From Winogradskyella sp046545555 (lineage in GTDB: Bacteria; Bacteroidota; Bacteroidia; Flavobacteriales; Flavobacteriaceae), in assembly GCF_046545555.1 (NCBI RefSeq), contig NZ_JBHZTH010000003.1, positions 124,001 to 188,000 of the forward strand: a DNA stretch of 64,000 nucleotides, in the 5' to 3' direction. Shown piece by piece: positions 7,374-16,540 of this stretch (positions are counted from its first letter, which is position 1; the number at the start of each line of letters is the position of its first letter). The notes below the pieces were generated by a model. That model made no database searches. It was given only the letters and a program-made list of their open reading frames with translations, and was not told the DNA's origin. The position numbers and the translations under genes were made by a program.

Positions 7374-9179
7374 ATGCTATTTAGATGTATTAGGCTTACG
7401 ATGGTTTTAGCACTATTTTTTCATGCAACTTTTTCTGTAGCACAAGTAACGACCCAATGGGGACCAGATGGATATGTGAAAATTGAAGAAGGCTCTGGAG
7501 GATTCATTGCAGACTTAGACTCCGGAGATCGATTTGCACGCGACCATGACCAAGTAGGTGATATTAATGGAGATGGAGTAATTGACCTCATAATTGGTGC
7601 TCGTTCTGATGATGATGGTGCAATAGATGCAGGTGCAGCTTATATCGTATTTATGAATAGTGATGGAACAGTACAATCTAATCAAAAAATTTCTATGCTA
7701 GAAGGTGGATTTAACGAGACTTTACTCTCCAATAATTTTTTTGGTTATGGTGTTGCTGGCATTGGGGATTACGATAATGACGGGATTCCAGATGTAGCAG
7801 TTTCTGCGCCAGCCTCAAGTAATAGAGCATTATATATTATTCATTTAAATAGCAACGGAACGGTAAAAAGCTTTGTTAAAAATTCAAATATTATTGCCCA
7901 AGGACTTACAGCAGTTGGCGATTTAAATAATGATGGAAGAATTGATTTGGTGGCTTGTGATCCTGGTTCCGATATAGGAGGCAATAATATCGGTGCTATT
8001 AGCATACTTTTCTTAAATAGTAATTCGCAAGTCATTCCAGCACAAACAGTATTAATAAACCCTAGTAGTGGTGGTTTTGGTTCAGGATTAGTAGCTGGTG
8101 ATCAATTTGGCGGCCGAGAAGTCGCCATGCTGGGAGATATAGATGGTGATGGAACAAAAGAAATGGCAGTTGGCGCCTTTATGTCTGATGGCGGAAAAGG
8201 AGCAATTTGGATACTTTCCCTAGATAATTCAACTTATAATGTAGTTTCTAAATTGAAAATCACAGAAGGTCTTAATGGTTTTAATGATAATTTAGATACA
8301 GATTTAAACCCTAACGGTACTTTTGGTGGGCAATTTGGTCATGCCATGTGCGCTGCAGGCGATCTTAACGGAGATGGTATAATAGATTTAATAACAGGTG
8401 CAAATCAACAAGGTTTAGGTGATGCCTATATCCTTTATCTTAATAGTGATAAAACTGTAAAAACTTACACCAAAATAGATGAAACAGAAGGCGGCTTTAA
8501 TCTTGTTTTTGATGAAGGTTCTGAAGAACGTTTTTCTAGATCAATATCTTTTGTTGGTGATTTAAGAGGAGATGGCTCGATTGCTATAAATTTTGGTGGT
8601 GGTGTTGGTCTTGGCGGAACTGGTTCCCTTTATTTATTATTCCTGAAACCTTGTGAGTTTAATCAACAATCTGGTCTAAACTTTTGGAATGGTGGAACTA
8701 CACTTTTTTCAAATTGGAATCATATGACTCAAACAGTTTCGGGTCCGTTAACCTTCGAGCAATGCACATTTAAAGCATTTGAAACAGACGCGCCATATAT
8801 AACATATAAGGAAAGTGATGGTCGATGTATTTGTAAATTTGAAGATGCTACATTATCTAATAGTACTGAAGGAAGTTCAGCATTTATTAATTCTTGCTAC
8901 AGTGGAGCTCTTCTTTCAACAGATTTATTTGATTTTAACAATCAAACAGTTATTTATCCTAATCCTACTAGCTCCGAACTTATAATAAAGACCTACTATT
9001 CGTCGTTTTCAAAGCGAGATAAACTACAGCTTTTTTCGATAATTGGCGAACAAATATACTCTTCAAGTATTAATTCTCAGCAAACTAAGGTTGACTTATC
9101 TAAATTTCAAAAAGGCATTTATATTCTAACGACAAGTATAGGTGGAATAGAGAAAACATTTAAAATCCTTAAAGAATAA
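7374..9179 (+). CDS. FG-GAP (integrin-like) repeat protein with T9SS sorting domain
   Basis: A 601-residue exported protein: signal peptide (residues 1-23, ending FSVAQV), then about six FG-GAP repeats with calcium-binding loops such as DINGDGVIDL, DYDNDGIPDV, DLNNDGRIDL, DIDGDGTKEM and DLNGDGIIDL. These repeats form an integrin-alpha-like beta-propeller. The last 75 residues start with YPNPTSSEL and end FKILKE, a type IX secretion type A sorting domain, so the protein is expected to cross the outer membrane and be anchored or released at the surface. A role in adhesion or binding is inferred from the fold only. A dispersed palindromic repeat starts 12 bp after the stop. Confidence 0.9.
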   Translation: MLFRCIRLTMVLALFFHATFSVAQVTTQWGPDGYVKIEEGSGGFIADLDSGDRFARDHDQVGDINGDGVIDLIIGARSDDDGAIDAGAAYIVFMNSDGTVQSNQKISMLEGGFNETLLSNNFFGYGVAGIGDYDNDGIPDVAVSAPASSNRALYIIHLNSNGTVKSFVKNSNIIAQGLTAVGDLNNDGRIDLVACDPGSDIGGNNIGAISILFLNSNSQVIPAQTVLINPSSGGFGSGLVAGDQFGGREVAMLGDIDGDGTKEMAVGAFMSDGGKGAIWILSLDNSTYNVVSKLKITEGLNGFNDNLDTDLNPNGTFGGQFGHAMCAAGDLNGDGIIDLITGANQQGLGDAYILYLNSDKTVKTYTKIDETEGGFNLVFDEGSEERFSRSISFVGDLRGDGSIAINFGGGVGLGGTGSLYLLFLKPCEFNQQSGLNFWNGGTTLFSNWNHMTQTVSGPLTFEQCTFKAFETDAPYITYKESDGRCICKFEDATLSNSTEGSSAFINSCYSGALLSTDLFDFNNQTVIYPNPTSSELIIKTYYSSFSKRDKLQLFSIIGEQIYSSSINSQQTKVDLSKFQKGIYILTTSIGGIEKTFKILKE

Positions 9180-9191
9180 GAATAAGGTTAA

Positions 9192-9320
9192 ACAACAAGA
9201 TGTATAATTAATTGTAAGATGGTTTAAAGAGTATCAAGGCAATTCTCTCAAATTTCCTTTACGCAGTTCATTTTTGCTATCTTAGTGCATAACGCAACGG
9301 AATAATAAACAAACACGTTG
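9192..9320 (+). repeat. dispersed palindromic repeat, copy A
   Basis: The left end (ACAACAAGATGTATAATTAA) and the right end (AAACAAACACGTTGTGC) are near-inverted copies of each other. The core 9241-9286 matches 9913-9958 (copy B) with three mismatches in 46 bases. It begins 12 bp after the FG-GAP gene stop and ends 29 bp before the next start. Confidence 0.7.
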
Positions 9321-9349
9321 TGCAACATCTTTAAAAAAATCTTAATTAA

Positions 9350-9877
9350 ATGTTTAACCCATTGATACGAATAATCTTAGTCTGTATAAGTCTTATTGCT
9401 ACTTTTTTCTATTTTATGAAGGAGGAGTATTTAAATATGTCAATGATGTTAGTTGCAGCCGTGCTATTTATTTATGGGCATTATAGATATGGGACTGTTT
9501 ATATCGCTTTACAAGAATTAAATAAAGGAAATTATGAAAAAGCAGAAAAATTAATTTCTAAAATTAAAAATTCAGATACACTAAACAAAAGGCAAAAAAG
9601 CTATTATCATTTTATACGAGGCGCAATTACATCTAATAATAAAGATTGGGAGAAAAGCTATTCTCAGTGGAGTAAAGCATTAGAGATTGGATTAAGAACA
9701 GAAAACGATACGTCGATAGCATTACTAAATTTAGCTCATATAGAACTTGAACGAAAGAATTTTAAAGAAGCAAATGAGCTTATTAAAAAGATTAGAGAGC
9801 TTAATCTAAAACCTTTAATAGAATCTGAAGTTGATAGAATTCAGAATGAAATAAACGTTGCGCAACAACACGCATAA
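9350..9877 (+). CDS. membrane-anchored TPR-like protein
   Basis: A 175-residue protein with two N-terminal membrane helices (about residues 4-21 and 28-45), then a soluble part of helical hairpins resembling two to three TPR units (NKGNYEKAEKLI, KDWEKSYSQWSKAL, ERKNFKEANELI). Such proteins usually act as scaffolds at the inner membrane; I do not recognise a specific function. It is bracketed by repeat copies A and B. The last codons and the stop (…QQHA, TAA at 9875-9877) lie inside copy B, so the repeat has supplied or altered the C-terminus. Confidence 0.75.
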   Translation: MFNPLIRIILVCISLIATFFYFMKEEYLNMSMMLVAAVLFIYGHYRYGTVYIALQELNKGNYEKAEKLISKIKNSDTLNKRQKSYYHFIRGAITSNNKDWEKSYSQWSKALEIGLRTENDTSIALLNLAHIELERKNFKEANELIKKIRELNLKPLIESEVDRIQNEINVAQQHA

Positions 9878-9993
9878 TTTATTGCTTTATGGTGTTCATT
9901 GAATATCTAGGAAATTCTCTCAAATTTCATTTACACAGTCCATTTTTGCTATCTTAGTAGTTAATGTAACGAAATCATACACAAGACCGTTAA
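9863..9993 (+). repeat. dispersed palindromic repeat, copy B (overlaps a stop codon)
   Basis: The left end CAACAACACGCATAATTTAT contains the stop codon of the preceding gene. The core at 9913-9958 is nearly identical to copy A. The right end is ATACACAAGACCGTTAA. Orientation is the same as copy A. Confidence 0.7.
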
Positions 9994-10034
9994 TCGTAAG
10001 TAGAACAAAACTCAAAAAATTTAGATAGAATATT

Positions 10035-10712
10035 ATGAAATTGAAAAGTTACATCATTATACTAATTCTATTGGTTAACTGCTTTTATACATTTTCTCAG
10101 AACGCAATTCCTACAATAGATAAAATTGTATTTAATAACGGAACCATTAAAGAGGGTACATTAAAACTTAATAATTCTCAAGGAATAGAATTTAATGGTA
10201 AAGTAAAATTATGTAATGGAAAAAAGAATAAAGATTGTGTTTCTTATCAAATTTCTGATATTGACAATATAACGCAAGCACCTCCTCAATTAATTGTTAC
10301 TCAACTTAAAGAGATTAAGGCATCTAAACAATACCAAAATATTCTTGAAAAAAGTGATAATCCGGATGAATATAAAATAGAAACATATATCAGGCACTTT
10401 AAAGTCATATATAATACTAACGAAGAACAAGGCAGATTAGCAAAATTAAATTACTCAGGAAAAAATGTTGATTTCTATTATTATGCTAAACCTGGAAAAA
10501 ATGGTGGAAAAACATATATAACCAAACCAAACTCTAATTCTATACTATTTAGCTATAATAGTACTTCATCTTCTGATAAGTTTAGTCTAAAACAACTCTC
10601 AGAATATTTTAAAGATTGCGAAAGTTTTACAAAAAAAAGCACTGAAAAAAATGCTCATAAAAAATATAAACTAAAATTTTTCTATCAGCTTTCAGATAAA
10701 TGCCCGATTTAG
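10035..10712 (+). CDS. secreted protein of unknown function
   Basis: A 225-residue protein with a clear signal peptide (residues 1-21, LLVNCFYTFSQ). The mature part is lysine- and asparagine-rich and begins with a strand-turn pattern (KIVFNNGTIKEGTLKLNNSQG) often seen in Flavobacteriaceae secreted proteins. Cys79-type pairs (LCNGKKNKDC) and C-terminal cysteines might form disulfides. No enzymatic motif is seen. It follows repeat copy B by about 40 bp. I do not recognise the family. Confidence 0.65.
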   Translation: MKLKSYIIILILLVNCFYTFSQNAIPTIDKIVFNNGTIKEGTLKLNNSQGIEFNGKVKLCNGKKNKDCVSYQISDIDNITQAPPQLIVTQLKEIKASKQYQNILEKSDNPDEYKIETYIRHFKVIYNTNEEQGRLAKLNYSGKNVDFYYYAKPGKNGGKTYITKPNSNSILFSYNSTSSSDKFSLKQLSEYFKDCESFTKKSTEKNAHKKYKLKFFYQLSDKCPI

Positions 10713-10807
10713 CACTAAATTAGAATTAACAATGACCAAAACTGTATATAATTATTTACCAAATGCTATTTAAAGGCCATCGAGGTATATTTTTTAAGAC
10801 AATCATT

Positions 10808-11275
10808 ATGAAAAAGATAATTATAATAATATTAGCCGCAGGACTTTTATCGTCGTGCAGCAATGACGATAGTGGTATAGAACTAAATGAACAAAACTTT
10901 TTAATTTTTGGACATTTCTATGGAGAATGTGGAGGTGAAGGTTGTATTGAGACATTTAAATTAACTAACGAAAAATTATTTGAAGACACTATAGACGACT
11001 ATCTAGGGCAAAATTTAGAATTTGTAGAACTAAATACTGAGACGTTTAATCTAGTTAGAGATTTAGAAGATTTCTTTCCAAACCAACTTCTTAGCGTTAC
11101 TGAAAGTAGTATTGGATGTCCAGATTGTGTAGATGCAGGAGGAATTTTTATTCAATATTCAGAGAATGGAAATATAAAAAGCTGGAGAATTGATCAAATA
11201 AAAAATAACGTCCCAAACTATTTACACGATTTCATAGATAAAGTGAACGAAAAAATCGCAATAATAAATGAATAA
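10808..11275 (+). CDS. small cysteine-rich lipoprotein, unknown function
   Basis: A 155-residue lipoprotein. The start at ATG 10808 gives MKKIIIIILAAGLLSSC with the lipobox Cys at residue 17. An upstream in-frame start at 10763 would bury the signal peptide and is unlikely. The mature part is acidic. It has two conserved-looking cysteine groups, ECGGEGC and GCPDC, which could bind a metal or form disulfides. I do not recognise the family. It lies between two other small exported proteins of unknown partner. Confidence 0.65.
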   Translation: MKKIIIIILAAGLLSSCSNDDSGIELNEQNFLIFGHFYGECGGEGCIETFKLTNEKLFEDTIDDYLGQNLEFVELNTETFNLVRDLEDFFPNQLLSVTESSIGCPDCVDAGGIFIQYSENGNIKSWRIDQIKNNVPNYLHDFIDKVNEKIAIINE

Positions 11276-11376
11276 ACTACTTACGGCGACAGCTGTAATA
11301 AATCGTTTGGGTATGGCGATGCAAAAGGAAATTATACATAAACACATTAACTAGAAGAAACGAAAACTAACCTTTG

Positions 11377-12096
11377 ATGAAATATCTTTTTTTAATCCTA
11401 ATTTTAACTTTAATATTAAGCTGCGGCAACGAAAGACCTCAACCAAATTTTTACAAAAATCTTTTTACAGGAGAAATACTAAATAAAACAGAATTCGAAA
11501 AATATCAAGCATCTTTCACATTAGACTACATAGACTCAGTTGCAAAACCAAAAATAGTTTGGAAATTTTATAAACTAGATAAATCTTCAGATTCTATAAT
11601 TCAGAATTTTAAATATGATATGAGGCTAGAAGACAAATATATTGTTAGAGCTGAAGATTATAAAAAAATTGGAATGAAAATTCTGAAACAAAATTTCAAG
11701 TCAATTAATGGAAAAGAAGTAATTATTGGAGGTAAACAAAATAAACCAACTTTTATAAATCTATGGTTTATTCAATGTCCTGGCTGTATTGCAGAAATGC
11801 CAGCGCTTAATAGACTAAAAGAAAAATATGCTGATAAAGTAAATTTTGTGTCTTTAACTTATGAAAAAAAAGAGGATGTTCAGAAATTCTTAAAAAAACG
11901 CAGATTTGAGTTTACTCATATTACAAATGTTGAAACTTTTATAAAGGAAATTGCTTCATACCCATATCCTGAAAATATTTTTATTGATAAGAATGGCAAA
12001 ATTACAAATATAGAAGGACCACTTCCAAGTCATTTAGATGTGGACGTAGATGTAGCAATTGAATATTATGAAAGATTAATTAATAAATTACTCTAA
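11377..12096 (+). CDS. TlpA-like thioredoxin-fold lipoprotein
   Basis: A 239-residue lipoprotein: signal ending LILSC with lipidated Cys16, a roughly 90-residue N-terminal extension, then a thioredoxin fold with WFIQCPGC (Cys134, Cys137) and AEMPALNRL, and later YPYPENIFIDKNGKI, which contains the usual cis-Pro-side segment. TlpA/ResA-type proteins reduce disulfides in the periplasm. The frame could begin with TTG at 11374, but ATG 11377 is more natural. An EMP-type triplet after the CxxC places it in the Bacteroidota TlpA group. Confidence 0.8.
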   Translation: MKYLFLILILTLILSCGNERPQPNFYKNLFTGEILNKTEFEKYQASFTLDYIDSVAKPKIVWKFYKLDKSSDSIIQNFKYDMRLEDKYIVRAEDYKKIGMKILKQNFKSINGKEVIIGGKQNKPTFINLWFIQCPGCIAEMPALNRLKEKYADKVNFVSLTYEKKEDVQKFLKKRRFEFTHITNVETFIKEIASYPYPENIFIDKNGKITNIEGPLPSHLDVDVDVAIEYYERLINKLL

Positions 12097-12184
12097 CAAT
12101 ATTTTACAGCAACTATTAAAAATAGTAAAAACACTTACGATAGTTATAAATTATAATTAAACCACCTACACAAGCCTTTAAAAA

Positions 12185-12210
12185 AACACCCACACTTTCG
12201 TATGGGTGTT
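12185..12210 (-). terminator. Rho-independent terminator of the TonB receptor operon
   Basis: AACACCCA (12185-12192) pairs with TGGGTGTT (12203-12210). Read on the minus strand, the hairpin is followed by a run of seven T residues. It lies 140 bp beyond the stop of the TonB-dependent receptor. The rest of 12097-12350 shows no other feature. Confidence 0.75.
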
Positions 12211-12350
12211 TAACTAACAAAAAAACTCAAAAAATATCATAAGTATGTAATTATGATACCGATTAACTGTAATCAGCAGCTAATCTTCTTTGCCAGCAAT
12301 CAATCAACTTAACACCGTTTGCTTCCCCACAAACCGTGTGTTGATATGTT

Positions 12351-14573
12351 TTAAAACCTGTAGCTTACTGTTCCTTTTATAAAAAATGGTACTCCTGGTG
12401 TAAAATGTATTTCTTCTACTGATTGTGCTTCGTTTTGTAAGCGCGATTCTGTCGCAAACTGTGTTTCGTTCCAATCCACATCAAACAGATTTTCTACGCT
12501 TAGACCTAATGTTAAATCATTCAGTTGGTAATTGATATTAAAATCGGTGACAAAATACCCTTCAGCTACAATGCTATTATCTTCATTTGCCGCTCTATCA
12601 TCTAAATATCTAAATTGTAATCCGCCAGAAAATCCGTTATAATTGATAACAGATAAACCACCTGTTAAAGTAAAGTCTGGTGCTAAAGGAATAAAGTTCT
12701 GTCCTTCGGTATCATCTATACTTCTCGCATTAGTTAACGTCGCGTCTGTATCTAAAAATAACCAGTCATTTATTTGATAACGTAAGCCCAAATCTAATCC
12801 GTAACGTCTTGTTTTTCCACTAGGCTCTACAATACCAGCATCACCAACATATACAAACTCTTGTTCTAAAAACAAATACCATAAGGCCGAATTAACCACT
12901 AATTTTGGAAACGGCTTCCATACCGAACCTAAATCTGCTCCGTAACTACGTGGTAATATATCTTTACCGTCATTAGCAACCACTACTCTAGCATCGTTAG
13001 AATGAAAACCTAAACCAGATTTTAAAAACAGTTGTAAATTATCTTCAGCGTTGTAAAAGAAATTTAATTTAGGACTTAAAATTGTTTTCGTTTCAGATTG
13101 AGTTTCAAATGTCGTTTGCAAGGCGTCGTTGTATAAATATTTGAAATAATCTATACGTAAGGCTGGTGCTATTTTTAGTTTCCCAAATTCAAATTCAGCA
13201 TTAACATAAGCATCAATATTCGTTTGGTCTATATCTCCTAACTGAACGGTTTCTAAAGTCGTTCTTCTATTTAAAGTTCGTGATAATTCTACATCGTCCA
13301 CAATATCATGTCTTACACCCAAACCAGTTGTTAAAGTTAACTCGGTATCACCCAAATAGGTATTATAAGTAATTGCTGTGTTTGCACCAAAAATGTTTCG
13401 GTCTTCTTTCTGCTTTATTTGATCACCATTAATAGGATCTTCTAAAAAGAAAGTGAAATTAGAATATAGTTCAAATGCATAATGAGAGTAAAAAGCATTG
13501 GCACTAAACTTAGTATTATCATTAATATACTTGTCGAATGTAACATTGAAATTTGTCCGCTCTGTAGTGCCACCTTCGGTATCATCAATAGCACCAAAAC
13601 GTGTAATGTTTCCGTTATCGACTTCGCGCTGTGGCACTTGTCCAGAGGCATCCCAACGGCTTGTAAAATGTGAAGCTGTTAAGGTTAACCTATCATTCTC
13701 TGGAGTAAACATTACATATTTACCAAACAGATTTAAACGATTAAAATTTTGTGGTGACTCAAACGGTCCGTCAGTGGCTATATATTCCATAGCAACATAA
13801 GCATTCTGCTTTTTTGTGTTTTCTAAAAGATTAAATAAACCAACAGTTCTAAGGGTATTAAACTGACCTACAGAAAACGAAATACTGCTTTCTTTTAAAT
13901 AATCTTTAGTTTTAAAATTTACATAACCCGCTGTGTTAAAATCTCCTTCTGCAGCATAATAACCTCCTTTACCAAAATCTATTTTATTTATGGTTTCTGG
14001 TATTACAAAGTGCAAATCACTATAACCTTGGCCATGTGCGTGAGACACCATATTTACTGGCATACCATCCACAGATAAAGCAATATCGGTACCATGATCT
14101 ATATCAAATCCACGAAGAAATATTTGTTCTGCTTTACCTCCACCTGCATGCTGTCCTATAAAAAGGCCAGGTACTTTACGAAGGACTTCTTGAGAAGAAT
14201 TTACGGGAGTTACCTTTAAATCTAATCTCGAAATTGTCCTCGCTGTGTTTAGTTCTTCTTCTATCACTAATTCATCTAATTGAAATGCTTTTTCTTGAAG
14301 CATAATTTTTAAATAAGCGTCAGAATCTAATACTAAAGTTTTAGCTTTATAGCCTAATAAACCAACTCTTAAAGAATCTCCTTTTTTAGTATTTAGTATT
14401 ATAAAAACGCCTGTTTCTGAGGTATGCGCATGAGTTTCTGTTGTTAAATTATATACGTATGCACCTTCTAAGGGCTGAACACCTTTATTTGTAACTAAAC
14501 CCTTTAGATTTTGAGCTTGACTAAGTATAGATAAACAACCAAAAAGTAGCAGTACTAAAATGTGTTTGCTCAT
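12351..14573 (-). CDS. TonB-dependent outer membrane receptor
   Basis: A 740-residue protein with a signal peptide (1-20), then a carboxypeptidase-regulatory-like beta-sandwich (about 22-95), a plug domain (about 105-225) and a 22-strand-type barrel ending in FIKGTVSYRF with the terminal Phe. The plug has LRGFDIDHGTD and a striking NMVSHAHGQGYSDLHF segment with four histidines (160, 178, 180, 188), which suggests a metal or metal-complex ligand; this is inference. It is the last gene of a minus-strand operon behind DUF4331 genes and a TPR lipoprotein, only 2 bp from the latter. Confidence 0.9.
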   Translation of the reverse strand: MSKHILVLLLFGCLSILSQAQNLKGLVTNKGVQPLEGAYVYNLTTETHAHTSETGVFIILNTKKGDSLRVGLLGYKAKTLVLDSDAYLKIMLQEKAFQLDELVIEEELNTARTISRLDLKVTPVNSSQEVLRKVPGLFIGQHAGGGKAEQIFLRGFDIDHGTDIALSVDGMPVNMVSHAHGQGYSDLHFVIPETINKIDFGKGGYYAAEGDFNTAGYVNFKTKDYLKESSISFSVGQFNTLRTVGLFNLLENTKKQNAYVAMEYIATDGPFESPQNFNRLNLFGKYVMFTPENDRLTLTASHFTSRWDASGQVPQREVDNGNITRFGAIDDTEGGTTERTNFNVTFDKYINDNTKFSANAFYSHYAFELYSNFTFFLEDPINGDQIKQKEDRNIFGANTAITYNTYLGDTELTLTTGLGVRHDIVDDVELSRTLNRRTTLETVQLGDIDQTNIDAYVNAEFEFGKLKIAPALRIDYFKYLYNDALQTTFETQSETKTILSPKLNFFYNAEDNLQLFLKSGLGFHSNDARVVVANDGKDILPRSYGADLGSVWKPFPKLVVNSALWYLFLEQEFVYVGDAGIVEPSGKTRRYGLDLGLRYQINDWLFLDTDATLTNARSIDDTEGQNFIPLAPDFTLTGGLSVINYNGFSGGLQFRYLDDRAANEDNSIVAEGYFVTDFNINYQLNDLTLGLSVENLFDVDWNETQFATESRLQNEAQSVEEIHFTPGVPFFIKGTVSYRF

Positions 14574-14575
14574 TA

Positions 14576-15853
14576 TTACAGTTGTTTAATTTTTATTTCC
14601 ATCATAGGACCTAACTCATAAAGACTCGCAATTAATTCGTCTTTTAAAGGTTGTACTTTTTCTATTTTACCGACAGCTTTATATATTTCTGCTATATGAT
14701 ATAAGACCTCTGGCTCTGAGGTTTTACCGTCTACATATGCTTCAATAATTGTATTTGCTTTATCTATGTCACCTAATTTAAAGTAACTCCAAGCTAGTAA
14801 GTCGTATGACTGTGGTGTTGGTCTGTTTTCTACTTCGCGATTCGCAATTTCTAAGGCTAATTCTGGTGAAGAGAAATCTTCAGTATATAGCATAACATTA
14901 TACTTATTGTACATGTCTCCATAAAGTGTGTTTTTTACAGCTTCTTTATAGCGCGCTAAAGATGCTGATTTTAAGAAATTATCGTTTTTATATTCTGCTA
15001 TTTCTGCTTTTAGTAAGTCATAATCTGGTGCACTATAATAGGTAGATACGTTGTCTAAAATAGCAAGTGCTTCTTCAGGATTATTTTCGTGAGAATATAA
15101 AATCCATGCAATACCTTTCTTTGCATACGCGTCATTTGGATCTATTTCTAACGCTTTTAAGAAATGGTTATACGATTTTTCAATATCACCAGCATGACCA
15201 TAAAAATCAGCCAGATTAGTGTACGACCATTTTTTAATTCCTTTAAGGTTAGAAGATTCTGCAACAACAGTAGCCTTCTCCATATTTTCTATGGCACCTT
15301 CTAAATTCCCCTTATGGTCTTCCCACTTTGCAAGTCGGATAAGATAATCGAAATCTGATGTGTTTTTTATTTGGTTTAAATACGCCTCAGCATAGATATA
15401 ATTGCCTAGTTCTAAGTGTACATCAAAAAGCATTTTTTTAGTTCCGTTTAACTTTTCGCCATTGGTTTCTGCTTCTTCTAACAATACTAATGCTTCTTTA
15501 AAGCGGTGTTGAGAAATATAATTTACAGCTAAGCTTTTTAGAAATGAAGGGAATTTTCTACCAGTGATTTTTATTGCTTCAATTAAATCCTTTTCGGCTT
15601 TAATTAAATAGGTAATATCTCCTGTAGTATTAAATAATTGTGAATATGAACCTGCACGCTGTGCTAAGTGTGTAAACTGATTGGGAGTTGCTTCTATTTT
15701 CCTAGTTAATAACTGAACGCTAGAATTTAAGTCTGTGTCATTTATAACGGTATTTAAATAGGCTGTATAATCTTTATGATTAGTTACTTTTTTAGAATTA
15801 CAACTAAAAATTAGCACTAAAATAATAAGGGGAAATAGTTTCTTACGTATCAT
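14576..15853 (-). CDS. TPR-repeat lipoprotein
   Basis: A 425-residue lipoprotein with the lipobox LIFSC (Cys18) and at least five TPR-like hairpins spread through the chain (for example YNHFLKALEIDPNDAYAKKGIAWIL, in parts, and LAWSYFKLGDIDKANTIIEAY). It is probably bound to the periplasmic face of a membrane as a scaffold. Translation of the TonB receptor starts 2 bp after its stop, so the two are tightly coupled, and the TPR protein likely serves the same uptake or surface process. Confidence 0.8.
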   Translation of the reverse strand: MIRKKLFPLIILVLIFSCNSKKVTNHKDYTAYLNTVINDTDLNSSVQLLTRKIEATPNQFTHLAQRAGSYSQLFNTTGDITYLIKAEKDLIEAIKITGRKFPSFLKSLAVNYISQHRFKEALVLLEEAETNGEKLNGTKKMLFDVHLELGNYIYAEAYLNQIKNTSDFDYLIRLAKWEDHKGNLEGAIENMEKATVVAESSNLKGIKKWSYTNLADFYGHAGDIEKSYNHFLKALEIDPNDAYAKKGIAWILYSHENNPEEALAILDNVSTYYSAPDYDLLKAEIAEYKNDNFLKSASLARYKEAVKNTLYGDMYNKYNVMLYTEDFSSPELALEIANREVENRPTPQSYDLLAWSYFKLGDIDKANTIIEAYVDGKTSEPEVLYHIAEIYKAVGKIEKVQPLKDELIASLYELGPMMEIKIKQL

Positions 15854-15942
15854 GATTTTTGAGTTTTTTAAGTGTGTTAGGAAAATAATTCTGAAGCAAA
15901 ACCAGAGGCTTTACCTCAGAATTTAAAAGTTTTATAAATGAC

Positions 15943-16515
15943 TTACCAAGGTGTGGCTAGGTAAGGAAATGATGTTAAAAATGCTTTATCATTCGCGTCT
16001 ACATTATCATTAGATAATCCGGGAAATTCAGGATTTGTAAGTCCAGCTTCACCACCAAATATTAAGATTAATTCTACAGTAATTACATCATCTGCTAACG
16101 CTCTCCCTGTTAATACGTTTGTGCCGTCAAAAAATGTAGTCGTACCATCTAAAGAAACGTTTAAAACGTCTGTTGCCAATAAACCTGTGAACTGTGCAGA
16201 TGTTAAACCTAAGGCATTAGCATCTGTTGGATCATTATAAGCAGGACTTAAACCTTCTAAATTTGTTTGAAACATAGATTGAAAAGACGCATTCTGCGCT
16301 GAAGGTATTGTAGTGTTAAATGCATCCTTCATGCCACTAGATACGAAAACAGTATTTACTGCTGGTCTACCCATTTGGTCTTGTTGTGTATAGGTGCCTG
16401 TAAAATCTGGACCCATCATTTGATCACCTCCGTTATCGTCGTCATCGCTACAATTAAAAGCTGTTACAGACACTAATATTGCGATTGCAAAAAGTTTTAT
16501 ATTATTAAATTTCAT
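15943..16515 (-). CDS. DUF4331 C-terminal-half lipoprotein
   Basis: A 190-residue protein with its own signal (1-21) and a Cys22 followed by SDDDDNGGD, typical of surface lipoproteins. The body matches the C-terminal half of DUF4331 proteins: GRPAVNTVFVSSGMKDAFN, then GRALADDVITVELILIFGG and the closing DANDKAFLTSFPYLATPW. The N-terminal half (ADHIDAP…ITDFYAF) is missing here and is found in the next gene upstream in the operon. The domain is therefore split into two exported polypeptides. Confidence 0.75.
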   Translation of the reverse strand: MKFNNIKLFAIAILVSVTAFNCSDDDDNGGDQMMGPDFTGTYTQQDQMGRPAVNTVFVSSGMKDAFNTTIPSAQNASFQSMFQTNLEGLSPAYNDPTDANALGLTSAQFTGLLATDVLNVSLDGTTTFFDGTNVLTGRALADDVITVELILIFGGEAGLTNPEFPGLSNDNVDANDKAFLTSFPYLATPW

Positions 16516-16540
16516 GTGTTCTATTTTTTTAAGTTTAAGA

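Noticed and set aside
10720..10760. Possible left end of a repeat (CTGTATATAATTATTTACC)
   Set aside because: The match is short and AT-rich, with no right end in range.
11276..11370. Possible further copy of the palindromic repeat (TTATACATAAACACATTAAC)
   Set aside because: Only the right end is suggestive; no left end or central hairpin is found.
13442..13800. Several frames on both strands inside the TonB receptor gene
   Set aside because: All lie within a long, well-conserved coding region and have no family-like features.
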